Shown piece by piece: positions 26,130 to 35,078 of a DNA stretch of 64,000 nucleotides (positions within the stretch are counted from its first letter, which is position 1; every line of letters starts with the position of its first letter). The position numbers and the translations under genes were made by a program. A model generated the notes under the pieces. It was not told the origin of the DNA, searched no databases, and was given only the letters and a program-made list of their open reading frames with translations. Origin of the DNA: Pseudomonas grimontii (lineage in GTDB: Bacteria > Pseudomonadota > Gammaproteobacteria > Pseudomonadales > Pseudomonadaceae); contig NZ_VFES01000002.1 of assembly GCF_007858185.1 (NCBI RefSeq), positions 248,001-312,000 of the forward strand. Direction: 5' to 3'.

Positions 26130-27792
26130 GGGCGGCTTCCAATTGGATCCGGCCGCTGGAGCAGGCGGCGACGCCGTTGCGGTAGGCGAAATACAACTTG
26201 CCGCGTTCCTGGTCGAAGCGCAGGTGCAGTTCGATACGGTCGCCGGGGCGCACCAGTTGCTGGAACTTGAGCACTTCCATGCCGGTAAAGGTCGACGGCA
26301 GGTCGAGCAGTTGCTGGCCCAGGTTGAATGCCCATTCCACTTGGACCACACCCGGCAATACCGGGGTTACCGGGAAGTGCCCGCTGAAGTAGGCCAGGTC
26401 CGGCGGGACGCTGAGTTGCACGGTCCATTCGCCGTTGGCTTCTACCTGCTCCAGCACTTCCGGCGCCTTGGGCCGGGGCGCCAGCAGCAGCGCGGCCACA
26501 TCGGCCTGGGGCAGTTTGCCTTGGGCATTCAGCGGCAGTTGGCGCAGCAGGCGCCAGCGGCGCGGCAAGGCCAGGGCTTCGCAATGCTGGCTCAAATGTT
26601 GGCGCAGGGTTTGGGTGAGATTGCGTCGGCCCTGATTGCGCAAGGCATGCAAGCCATCGGCGCTCAACACCACCAGGGCGCCGAGGGATGCGCGGTTTTC
26701 CTGCACCACCCCCAGGCGCGTTTCGGCGACCCACGGGTGGGCCATCAGCGCTTGCTCCAACATCGGCAGGGAGATGCGTTTTTCTTCCAGCTTGACGATA
26801 CGGTCCAGGCGCCCGAGCAGCTCGAAGCGACCATCGGCGTGAATGCGTGCCGCGTCAGCGGTTTGTTCTATATGCCCGACGGGCAAGTAAGGCGAGGCGA
26901 TGCGCAGTGCACCGTCGGCGTCCTGGCTCAGGTGTACGTCGGCGAACGGCTGCCAGGGTTGCGCGCCCTGGCGCCAGGCGATGCCGCCGGTTTCCGAGCT
27001 GCCGAGAATCTCTGTCGGCCATTGCTGCAAGCGCTCGTAAAGACTGCAGGCCGCCTCGATGGGCAAGGCACCGCCTGACGAAAATACCCGCGATACTTGG
27101 CTCAGCGCCGGCCAGTCGAGGTTGTCGCCCATGCGCTTGAGCAGCGCCGGGCTGGCGACCCAGGCGAATTGCGGGTGTTCGCGGCTGGCGCGCTGCATGT
27201 CTTCCGGAAAAGCCAGCTGGCGGCGCACAAAGGTGCGACCGGCGCACAGCGGCCACAGCACGCGGAACAGCAAACCGTAGATGTGCTGGGTGGCGACACT
27301 GCCGATGATGCAGGCGTCTTTCAGGTCTGCACCCCACAGAACCTCCAAGGCCCGGACCTCATTGGCCAACTGGCGCAGGGTCTTGTCGATGCGCTTGGGT
27401 TCGCCGCTGGAGCCGGAGGTGCACAGGCTCAGTTGGCAGGTGTCCAGGTCGAGGGCAGCAGGGCTCAAGGGCGCTTGATACAACGCGTCCAGGTCTGCCG
27501 CTTCAGTCAGCCAGGTGTCGACAACCGCGTCCCAGCGTTGGCGGGTCTGGGGTTGCAGATCGGCGGGCAGCAACACGCTGGCCCCGGCGCGCCAGGCGCC
27601 CAGCAGTGCAATCGCCAGCAGGCCTGCGTCTTCCAGGTGCAGGGCCAGGCGCTGGATACCACGCGCTTGCAACCCGGCCGCCAGGCTCAGGGAGTGCTCC
27701 CACAGCTGGGCGTGATTCATCGCAGGTTCGGTGGTCACCCAACGCTGTTCCAGCGGCTCGAGCAACAGGTGCTCAAGATTCAACCCATTCAT
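26122..27792 (-). CDS. Fused acyl-ACP/CoA ligase and hotdog dehydratase (ApeH-ApeI type)
   Basis: 556 aa in two parts. Residues 1 to ~435 form an ANL adenylating enzyme (P-loop [44 protein letters not shown]-terminal [11 protein letters not shown] with catalytic Lys). Residues ~445-556 form a FabA/FabZ-like hotdog domain with [16 protein letters not shown] (catalytic His in GHFP). In characterised APE systems the ligase (ApeH) loads the aryl acid starter onto an ACP and ApeI is a separate dehydratase partner of ApeP; here both sit on one chain. ATG 27792 overlaps the neighbouring gene by 4 nt. Confidence 0.9.
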   Translation of the reverse strand: MNGLNLEHLLLEPLEQRWVTTEPAMNHAQLWEHSLSLAAGLQARGIQRLALHLEDAGLLAIALLGAWRAGASVLLPADLQPQTRQRWDAVVDTWLTEAADLDALYQAPLSPAALDLDTCQLSLCTSGSSGEPKRIDKTLRQLANEVRALEVLWGADLKDACIIGSVATQHIYGLLFRVLWPLCAGRTFVRRQLAFPEDMQRASREHPQFAWVASPALLKRMGDNLDWPALSQVSRVFSSGGALPIEAACSLYERLQQWPTEILGSSETGGIAWRQGAQPWQPFADVHLSQDADGALRIASPYLPVGHIEQTADAARIHADGRFELLGRLDRIVKLEEKRISLPMLEQALMAHPWVAETRLGVVQENRASLGALVVLSADGLHALRNQGRRNLTQTLRQHLSQHCEALALPRRWRLLRQLPLNAQGKLPQADVAALLLAPRPKAPEVLEQVEANGEWTVQLSVPPDLAYFSGHFPVTPVLPGVVQVEWAFNLGQQLLDLPSTFTGMEVLKFQQLVRPGDRIELHLRFDQERGKLYFAYRNGVAACSSGRIQLEAAHA

Positions 27793-28334
27793 ACGCGGCC
27801 TCGAACCCTTTGTCGTACCAGCCATTCCACGGCAAACAACAGACCCATCAGCCCATAGGCGATCAAGCCGTTGTACAACGTCCACCAGCTCAACGGCGCC
27901 CACAGGGTGAGGGCGGCGGCGAGCAGGCCATTACACAGAAAAAACACGCACCACACCACGGTGACCTGGCGCGTATACACAATCGCGTGCGGCGGCAGTA
28001 CCGGGTCGGTCATGCGTGCCAGACGCTCCACCATCGGCGGGCCGTATTTCAGGCTCAGGCCGAACAGCGCCAACATGAACGCACTGACCAGGCTCGGGTA
28101 CCAGCGCAACAGGCGCGGGTTATCGAACCAGGCCAGGGCCAGGCAAAACACGATCACCGCCAGCGCCATCCAGCGGCTGCCGGGGCGCGAAGCACCAGTG
28201 ACCGCGCGCAACAGCCACAGGCTGCCCAGCAGCAGGCCGAATTGCCACGGCGCAAAGTGCTCGGTGCCGTAATACACCGCAAAGGGGTACAGCAGCCCCG
28301 CCAGCAACAGGCCAAGGCCGATCAGCCGGCTCAT
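27789..28334 (-). CDS. COG4648-type membrane protein of the APE cluster
   Basis: 181 aa with five or six hydrophobic segments (near residues 4-20, 30-45, 54-70, 80-94, 123-145 and 155-172). It matches the small integral membrane protein that always sits between the ACP and ligase genes of APE clusters. Function unknown; a role in anchoring the synthase or in starter supply is only a guess. ATGA overlaps on both sides. Confidence 0.8.
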   Translation of the reverse strand: MSRLIGLGLLLAGLLYPFAVYYGTEHFAPWQFGLLLGSLWLLRAVTGASRPGSRWMALAVIVFCLALAWFDNPRLLRWYPSLVSAFMLALFGLSLKYGPPMVERLARMTDPVLPPHAIVYTRQVTVVWCVFFLCNGLLAAALTLWAPLSWWTLYNGLIAYGLMGLLFAVEWLVRQRVRGRV

Positions 28335-28585
28335 GCGGCAGGCTGGACCAGACGGTACACCGCCTCAACCACGTCGTTGACGGTGCGCACGGCCTTGAAC
28401 TCTTCGGCGGCGATCTTCTTGCCGGTCTGGCGCTTGATATGGTCGATCAGGTCCACGGCATCGATGCTGTCGATTTCCAGGTCCTGATACAGGTTGGCGT
28501 CGAGGGTGACGCGCTCCGGGGGCAGTTCAAACAGTTCCACCAAGGCATCGCGCAGGGTGTTGAAAATATCGTCACGAGTTTGCAT
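28331..28585 (-). CDS. apeF: Acyl carrier protein, second APE ACP
   Basis: 84 aa, acidic. The phosphopantetheine site is LEIDSIDAVDL (Ser at about residue 40). It carries the growing polyene. It starts 9 nt after the other ACP gene. Two distinct ACPs are standard for this pathway; which one takes starter or extender is not visible. Symbol follows the published ape order and is less certain than the function. Confidence 0.92.
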   Translation of the reverse strand: MQTRDDIFNTLRDALVELFELPPERVTLDANLYQDLEIDSIDAVDLIDHIKRQTGKKIAAEEFKAVRTVNDVVEAVYRLVQPAA

Positions 28586-28594
28586 GGTCCGGTC

Positions 28595-28864
28595 TCAAGC
28601 TGCCTGTCTGGCCGTGACGAACGCCGCAAGGCTGGCCACGTTGGTGAAGTGATTGCGGGTGTCCTTGGCGTCGGCATCGATCTTGATACCGTACGTTTTC
28701 TGGATCGCCAGGCCCAATTCCAGGGCGTCTACCGAATCCAGGCCCAGGCCTTCGCCGAACAGGGTTTGGTCGCTACCGATATCGTCGACGCTGATGTCTT
28801 CCAGGCCCAGGGCCTCGATGATCAGCGCCTTTATTTCGCACTCAAGGCTGTGTTGGTCGCTCAT
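28595..28864 (-). CDS. apeE: Acyl carrier protein, first APE ACP
   Basis: 89 aa with the phosphopantetheine site LGLDSVDALEL (Ser about residue 44). It is longer than the other ACP and has a different C-terminal helix (NHFTNVASLAAFV). It overlaps the upstream acyltransferase gene by 23 nt. Symbol by position in the cluster. Confidence 0.92.
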   Translation of the reverse strand: MSDQHSLECEIKALIIEALGLEDISVDDIGSDQTLFGEGLGLDSVDALELGLAIQKTYGIKIDADAKDTRNHFTNVASLAAFVTARQAA

Positions 28865-29654
28865 CTTCGGCGAGCTCCTTAATAAAATAATGGTGCAGGT
28901 AATCGTTGAGCTTGCGTGAGGCCTGGGGCGCGGGCCCCAGTGTTGCGAACGCCTGTGGTTCTATATCGGCCCCCACCCGCAAACTGAAGTGAAAACGGCA
29001 TTTCGGGATGCGATACCAGGGTTCGGCCTTGGTCAGGGTGGTGGGGCTGACCTTGATCACCACCGGGGTGATGATTGTCGCACCGCGCAGCGCAATGGCG
29101 GCGGCCCCGCGATGAAAGGCGGGCGCCATGCCGGGACGGGTGCGGGTGCCTTCTGGAAAGATGATCAGCGTCTGGCCTGCGCGCAGGGCGTCGGCAGCGG
29201 CGTCGAGCATATCGGCGCTGCCGTCATTGCTGATGTAGCCCGCGTCGCGAACCGGGCCACGCATGAACGGGTTTTGAAACAGGCTTTGCTTGACCACGCA
29301 ATTGGTCTGGCGCATCAGGCCGATGAGGAACACCACGTCGATCAGCGACGGATGGTTGGCGACGATCATCTGACCGGGGCGGCCGAGCTTGTCGGCGCCA
29401 TCGACGCTGAAAGTAAGGATGCCCAGGCGCTGCATCATGCGAATAAAGAACCAGAAGAGGCAACTGATGGTGTGGCGGGCGCGCCGCTGGTGCTGCTTGG
29501 CATCCCCCGGCAGGCAACTGAGCAGTGGAAACACCAGCAAGCGCAGGCACAACCCGCCTACGCCAAACAGGAAGAAGCTGGCGGCAGTGGCGAACAGGCG
29601 CCAGTAGTAGGCATCCCGTGGCTTATCGTTCACGACTTGCGTTGCCAGTTCCAT
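28842..29654 (-). CDS. 1-acylglycerol-3-phosphate O-acyltransferase-like protein
   Basis: 270 aa. One or two N-terminal helices (residues 18-48), then a PlsC domain with NHPSLID (HxxxxD box) and FPEGTRTRPG. PlsC-like enzymes acylate lipid phosphates; within the APE cluster it likely helps attach chains to the lipid anchor. ATG 29654, with GGAAGA upstream, overlaps the chain-length-factor gene by 25 nt; a longer frame lies inside that gene. Confidence 0.87.
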   Translation of the reverse strand: MELATQVVNDKPRDAYYWRLFATAASFFLFGVGGLCLRLLVFPLLSCLPGDAKQHQRRARHTISCLFWFFIRMMQRLGILTFSVDGADKLGRPGQMIVANHPSLIDVVFLIGLMRQTNCVVKQSLFQNPFMRGPVRDAGYISNDGSADMLDAAADALRAGQTLIIFPEGTRTRPGMAPAFHRGAAAIALRGATIITPVVIKVSPTTLTKAEPWYRIPKCRFHFSLRVGADIEPQAFATLGPAPQASRKLNDYLHHYFIKELAEDERPTQP

Positions 29655-30349
29655 ACACGGTTCTTCCAGGCATGTTGGCAGGCGCCCTGTTTGGTAAGCA
29701 GGGTGCGCAGCAGGTTCAGGGCGTGGGGCCACTGGGTTTGAGTGGGTTGGACAGTGCCGGTGGTGAGTTCCAGTTGCCACTCGTCGCCTGGCGTCAGCAG
29801 CAGGCCGAGGGCGTAGGGAAAGGGCACGTCAACGATCCAACTGGCGTAGGCCTCGGGCGGCTGTTCTTCGGTGATCACCAGCAATACCGCCGGAGCGCCT
29901 TCGTTGAGCAGGGCGGCGGCTTCGAGCATGCCGTGCTCCAGGCCATCGCCGGCGGCGGCGAGGGCCGTCATTTCGCTGGTTTCATTGCGCAGGATCGACC
30001 ACAGGCCAATCACTGCGTTATGCACCGACAGGCTGAATTGGGTCGGCGACAGCGGCTGGTCGTTGGCCAGGTCGCTGAGGATGTCCAGGGTGCGCGGGGT
30101 TTCGCCGTGCCGGGAAACAAACACCAGCGGCAGCGCTTGCAGGCCGTCGGCCAGCGGCCAGCCCACGCTGAACGCCATGCGCGCCAGGCGGCTCAGGCGG
30201 CGGCGCTGCATGGCCGGCAGGAACGACACGTCGGGCGAGGCATCGCTGGCAGGCAGCAACACCGGGGCCTGGCTCCAGGCGAGCCAGTCGTCCACGCTTT
30301 CCAGGCCAGGAGCCCAGGCGCGCCATTGGGCGATGTTGAAGTTGATCAC
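29630..30349 (-). CDS. apeC: Beta-ketoacyl synthase-like chain length factor (ApeC-type)
   Basis: 239 aa, GTG start. It matches the short ketoacyl synthase-like family (Ketoacyl-synt_2): FSLSVHNAVIGLWSILRN and ALAAAGDGLEHGMLEAAALL, with no catalytic Cys in the position it has in ApeO and ApeR. In the published APE system such a protein pairs with ApeO as chain length factor. It is the first gene of the operon, and the ribosome site before its GTG is weak. Symbol assignment is by function and memory of the published scheme. Confidence 0.82.
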   Translation of the reverse strand: MINFNIAQWRAWAPGLESVDDWLAWSQAPVLLPASDASPDVSFLPAMQRRRLSRLARMAFSVGWPLADGLQALPLVFVSRHGETPRTLDILSDLANDQPLSPTQFSLSVHNAVIGLWSILRNETSEMTALAAAGDGLEHGMLEAAALLNEGAPAVLLVITEEQPPEAYASWIVDVPFPYALGLLLTPGDEWQLELTTGTVQPTQTQWPHALNLLRTLLTKQGACQHAWKNRVWNWQRKS

Positions 30350-30686
30350 TGAGAAGTTATCCCGCCCCTGCGGGCTTCCGTGTGCGGCTTTTGGCCCCGA
30401 ATACCGGGACAGGGAGCAATCGCCGAGTGGCGCGCATTATCCCGGTGCTGTGGGGTTCTAGCAAACTTTGGTAAAGAATTGTTCACGGCTGATTACACAT
30501 GGGTGGGAAAGATTTACGGATTGTCCTTCACCGGACGCTGAGTTGGATTGTCGGACCGTTCCTATTCATTTGTACGCGAGTTACTACAACCTGCTGTTAA
30601 TGCAGCCATGCATGGATGAACGAGGTAGCTAACAGGCGCTTTTGCCCTCTACACTCGGACATTCATTGATACACGGAGGTTTTTCC
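30350..30686. promoter_or_regulatory. Divergent intergenic region: APE operon / parA-like gene
   Basis: This 337-bp gap must hold the promoter of the 19-gene APE operon (minus strand) and of the ParA gene (plus strand). It is AT-richer in 30450-30660. I see a short GC stem (CCCGC/GCGGG near 30361-30373) and a clear GGAGG site before parA (30676-30680), but no promoter boxes I would defend. Confidence 0.4.
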
Positions 30687-31457
30687 ATGCGGCGCGTGGT
30701 GTTCAATCAGAAAGGCGGCGTGGGCAAGTCCAGCATCGCCTGCAACCTGGCGGCGGTCAGCGCCAGTGAAGGCTATCGAACCCTGTTGGTGGACCTCGAT
30801 GCACAAGCCAACTCGACCCAGTACCTCACCGGGCTGACCGGCGACGACATTCCCATGGGGATCGCGGACTTTTTCAAGCAAACCCTGTCTTCCGGGCCGT
30901 TTTCGAAGAAGAACAAGGTCGATATCTACGAAACACCCTTTGACAACCTGCACGTGATCACCGCGACCGCCGAACTCGCGGACTTGCAGCCCAAGCTTGA
31001 GGCCAAGCACAAGATCAACAAGTTGCGAAAGCTGCTCGATGAGTTGAGCGAAGATTACGACCGTATTTACCTGGATACGCCACCCGCATTGAATTTTTAT
31101 GCGGTTTCGGCATTGATCGCCGCTGATCGCGTGCTGATCCCCTTCGATTGCGACAGTTTCTCGCGCCAGGCCCTGTATGGCCTGCTGGCTGAAATCGAAG
31201 AGTTGAAGGAAGACCACAACGAAGGCCTCGAAGTCGAAGGCATCGTGGTCAACCAGTTCCAGGCGCGGGCGAGCCTGCCGCAGCAGATGTTGGATGAACT
31301 GATCGCAGAGGGCTTGCCGGTGTTGCCGGTGTACCTGGCCAGCTCGGTGCGCATGCGCGAATCGCACCAGGAGAACAAGCCGCTGATTCACCTGGATCCC
31401 CGGCACAAGCTCACTCTGCAATTTGTGGAGCTGCATAACCTGCTGGAAAACGCCTGA
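30687..31457 (+). CDS. ParA-family ATPase (orphan)
   Basis: 256 aa. Deviant Walker A KGGVGKSS (residues 9-16), the second motif VDLDAQANS, and Walker B-like YLDTPPALNFYA mark a ParA/MinD-type ATPase. ATG 30687 follows GGAGG; an in-frame ATG at 30642 has no such site. No parB gene or parS-like repeat is next to it, so it is not part of a standard partition pair. Such stand-alone ParA proteins position other cargo (chemoreceptors, flagella) or have unknown roles. It is divergent from the APE operon. Confidence 0.9.
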   Translation: MRRVVFNQKGGVGKSSIACNLAAVSASEGYRTLLVDLDAQANSTQYLTGLTGDDIPMGIADFFKQTLSSGPFSKKNKVDIYETPFDNLHVITATAELADLQPKLEAKHKINKLRKLLDELSEDYDRIYLDTPPALNFYAVSALIAADRVLIPFDCDSFSRQALYGLLAEIEELKEDHNEGLEVEGIVVNQFQARASLPQQMLDELIAEGLPVLPVYLASSVRMRESHQENKPLIHLDPRHKLTLQFVELHNLLENA

Positions 31458-31460
31458 TCT

Positions 31461-31485
31461 GTGGGAGGGGCTTGCTCCCTTCCAC
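31461..31485. repeat. Solo REP-like sequence
   Basis: GTGGGAGGGGCTTGCTCCC resembles one arm of the complete REPINs elsewhere in the window and starts 3 nt after the parA stop. The matching inverted arm is absent or decayed (a GTCCCACAG remnant near 31529). Confidence 0.65.
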
Positions 31486-31637
31486 ATTTGAATTGCATTT
31501 CAGTTGGGGATTGGATTTGTCCCACAGAGGTTGTAGGAAGGGTCTGGCAGCAGGGGCTTGGCCTTGTATCGCTGCCTACAGCTACGCCAGAATCCGCCGG
31601 CTTGTGCGTCTGGATGGGCATCTCTAAGGTTCTGCGG

Positions 31638-31655
31638 TCACTGAATATTCAGTGA
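31638..31655. repeat. Perfect 18-bp palindrome
   Basis: TCACTGAATATTCAGTGA is fully symmetrical and lies just before the structured leader at 31659. It could be a dimeric repressor operator or a small hairpin; neither is proven. Confidence 0.6.
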
Positions 31656-31658
31656 TCG

Positions 31659-31844
31659 GGTTTAGTAGCCCGAGGTGAGACGTACGGCAATTCGTCGATC
31701 AGGAGCTTCCTGAATTTGATGGTGGCTGTACGGAGGGCGCTTTCGAGCGCGCCGGTTGCGTCTCCCCGGTCTACTAACCTGCGTACAGCTGCCACCCTCC
31801 GTTTAGTAGCGGCTGGTTGTGGCTCCCCTACTCGGAGACGATCC
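31659..31844 (+). promoter_or_regulatory. Long leader with interleaved inverted repeats before the DUF6124-like gene
   Basis: Arm A (31659-31682, GGTTTAGTAGCCC then GAGGTGAGACG) is complementary with mismatches to A' (31759-31779, CGTCTCCCCGG then TCTACTAACC). Arm B (31721-31737, GGTGGCTGTACGG) pairs with B' (31781-31800, GCGTACAGC then TGCCACCC). The order A-B-A'-B' is pseudoknot-like. A small hairpin GCGCT-TTCG-AGCGC (31737-31750) sits inside, and a third TTTAGTAG copy lies at 31802. The Shine-Dalgarno region GGAGACG (31834-31840) is exactly complementary to the first 7 nt of A' (31759-31765), which suggests alternative pairing that hides or frees the ribosome site. Seen by eye, not folded by program. 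Confidence 0.6.
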
Positions 31845-32060
31845 ATGGTTAACCTTTATACCGCTACGCCCAACCTCCCCACCGAAACCCTCATCCTCAA
31901 CAGCTACGAAACCTTCTCCTCCGTCCGCACCCTATTGCTCAACCTTTCCAATGACCTCACCGGCGAACACCGCGACGTGGCCCTGGCTATCCACCAATTG
32001 AGCGAGCTGGGCGTATTGCTGGTCGGCCAGGTGATAGACCGCGAAGTCCCCGTGGCCTGA
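31845..32060 (+). CDS. Small DUF6124-like protein
   Basis: 71 aa. GGAG lies 7 nt before ATG 31845. The sequence (TETLILNSYETFSSVRTLL, HRDVALAIHQLSELGVLLVG) resembles the C-terminal half of DUF6124 proteins, a Pseudomonas family of about 110-130 aa with no known function; the variable N-terminal half is missing, so this may be a shortened member. Helical, no signal peptide. Expression is probably controlled by the structured leader before it. A REPIN follows 19 nt after the stop. Confidence 0.68.
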   Translation: MVNLYTATPNLPTETLILNSYETFSSVRTLLLNLSNDLTGEHRDVALAIHQLSELGVLLVGQVIDREVPVA

Positions 32061-32079
32061 AGGTAAAACTCGGTCAAAG

Positions 32080-32168
32080 GTGGGAGGGGGGCTTGCCCCC
32101 GATAGCGGTGTGTCAGCCAGCTCATCTGGTGCTGACCCACTGCCATCGGGGGCAAGCCCCCTCCCACA
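32080..32168. repeat. REPIN (paired REP sequences)
   Basis: Arm GTGGGAGGGGGGCTTGCCCC (from 32080) and its inverted partner ending CCCTCCCACA (to 32168) enclose a spacer with GATAGCGGTGTGTCAG. It is the same element as at 40383 and 44832, typical of the P. fluorescens group and mobilised by a RAYT transposase not present in this window. Confidence 0.92.
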
Positions 32169-32195
32169 CTGTCGAGCATTGTTCTCCAGGTCCGG

Positions 32196-32630
32196 CTACA
32201 CCCCCTGGCTATGCAACCAGCTCATCAACTGCGGCAACGGGAACGCCCCGCTCTGGCGCGCCACTTCGCGGCCGTTCTTGAACAGAATCAAGCTGGGGAT
32301 CGAACGAATCCCCAACTGCGCCGACAACTGCTGATTGGCCTCGCTGTCCAGCTTGGCCAGCCTGCACTTGCCCTCCAACTGCCCGGCCGCCTGTTCAAAC
32401 ACCGGCGCAAACGACTTGCATGGCCCACACCAGTCGGCCCACACGTCCACCAGCAGCGGCAGGTCGCCCTTAATCTGGCTGGCGTAATCGCCTTGCTTCA
32501 GCTCGAAAGGCTTGCTCAGTAGAACCGGTTGCTTGCAACGCCCGCACTTGGGCGTATCACCCAGCCGCTCTCCGGGGATGCGGTTGAGGCCGTTGCAATG
32601 GGGGCAGGGGATAACGAGAGGGTCGGACAT
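32196..32630 (-). CDS. trxC: Thioredoxin 2 (TrxC)
   Basis: 144 aa. An N-terminal zinc domain with CPHC (residues 9-12) and CGRC precedes a thioredoxin fold with active site WCGPC and cis-Pro SIPSLILF. TrxC is a cytosolic disulfide reductase, usually oxidative-stress linked. ATG 32630 has GGAG 6 nt upstream; an in-frame extension adds eight residues without ribosome site. It is convergent with the DUF6124-like gene across a REPIN. Confidence 0.95.
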   Translation of the reverse strand: MSDPLVIPCPHCNGLNRIPGERLGDTPKCGRCKQPVLLSKPFELKQGDYASQIKGDLPLLVDVWADWCGPCKSFAPVFEQAAGQLEGKCRLAKLDSEANQQLSAQLGIRSIPSLILFKNGREVARQSGAFPLPQLMSWLHSQGV

Positions 32631-32786
32631 GGTGGGCTCCGTGGATGTGGCCAATGCATCCTATCTGGAGTCGGGTATCAGCTTTATCAAGCTCGGGGGC
32701 GACGACGCATGTGCTAACAGATTGGCGCATACCTATCTAGGCTGGAAGTGCTTGTTCGAAATAGCACCGCCGGTCCGTTCGGCGCC

Positions 32787-32842
32787 ATAGCAAATTGCGA
32801 TAGTCGGCGTTCGGGTTTAACCTTTATAGCAATATGCGATAG
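32787..32842 (+). promoter_or_regulatory. Two operator-like repeats before the higBA pair
   Basis: ATAGCAAATTGCGATAG (32787-32803) and ATAGCAATATGCGATAG (32826-32842) are near-identical imperfect palindromes 39 nt apart; the second ends 9 nt before the toxin start. This is the arrangement expected for antitoxin-bound autoregulatory sites. The rest of 32631-32851 shows no gene. Confidence 0.7.
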
Positions 32843-32851
32843 GGATGTTGC

Positions 32852-33139
32852 ATGCGCGTAATCAGTGCGAAACAAATCCGAAATGCCAAGTTGAAGTGGC
32901 CTCATTCAGCCAGTGCTTTGGATGAGTGGTATCGGAAAGCCAAAGTCCTCAATCCTGAGGACTTCGCGGCGTTGAAATCGATTTTTCCTACCGTGGATAA
33001 AGTGGGGGCGTTACACGTCTTCAACATCGGTGGTCACAAACTACGACTCATCGCGATTGTGCGCTACCGAATGCAGCGGCTCTATATTCGACATGTGCTG
33101 GACCATCGGGAATACGACAAGGGTAAATGGAAGGAGTGA
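32852..33139 (+). CDS. higB: HigB-type mRNA interferase toxin
   Basis: 95 aa, basic, matches the HigB_toxin family (RelE-like fold): MRVISAKQIRNAKLKWP, LDEWYRKAKV, FNIGGHKLRLIAIVRYR, LYIRHVLDHREYDKGKW. Members cleave mRNA at the ribosome when free of antitoxin. The toxin gene comes first, as in hig systems; the antitoxin starts 7 nt after its stop. Two operator-like repeats lie directly upstream. Confidence 0.9.
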   Translation: MRVISAKQIRNAKLKWPHSASALDEWYRKAKVLNPEDFAALKSIFPTVDKVGALHVFNIGGHKLRLIAIVRYRMQRLYIRHVLDHREYDKGKWKE

Positions 33140-33146
33140 CTGGAAA

Positions 33147-33548
33147 ATGAGTGTATTGATCGAGCAAGTCGCCGAGCACTGGCAATTCGTATCACCGCTG
33201 TTGCGCAAGCCGAAAACCGAGGCTGACTACGATGTGCTGGTGGAGGCGCTCGACGAATTGCTGGATATCGTAGGGGAGGACGAAGCCCATCCGTTGATGG
33301 GCGTGGTCGATATCATCGGTGACTGGGTCGAGGCTTATGATCTGGAGCATTGGCCAATGCCTGAGGCGAGCGGTGTCGACGTATTGAGATCAATGATGCA
33401 GGAGCATGGCCTGACTCAGAGTGATTTGCCGGGTGTTGGTGCTCAATCGGTGGTCTCGGAAATCCTCAGTGGAAAACGCCAGCTGAACGTGCGACAGATT
33501 CGTTGGCTGGCGGATTTTTTCAAGGTGCCGGTCGACCTGTTCATCTAA
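33147..33548 (+). CDS. higA: HigA-type antitoxin with C-terminal HTH
   Basis: 133 aa. An acidic N-terminal half (ALDELLDIVGEDEAHPLMG) should neutralise the toxin; the C-terminal half is an XRE-type helix-turn-helix (LTQSDLPGVGAQSVVSEILSG, then RQIRWLADFFKVP). ATG 33147 is preceded by AAGGAG at 10 nt; a longer frame from 33030 lies inside the toxin gene. It likely represses its own operon at the repeats 32787-32842. Confidence 0.9.
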   Translation: MSVLIEQVAEHWQFVSPLLRKPKTEADYDVLVEALDELLDIVGEDEAHPLMGVVDIIGDWVEAYDLEHWPMPEASGVDVLRSMMQEHGLTQSDLPGVGAQSVVSEILSGKRQLNVRQIRWLADFFKVPVDLFI

Positions 33549-33566
33549 TCGCGAGCATGGCGTGTA

Positions 33567-35078
<1,512 letters not shown>

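Noticed and set aside
31486..31630. Second arm of a REPIN after parA
   Set aside because: Only a short GTCCCACAG remnant is recognisable, so the element is listed as a solo REP.
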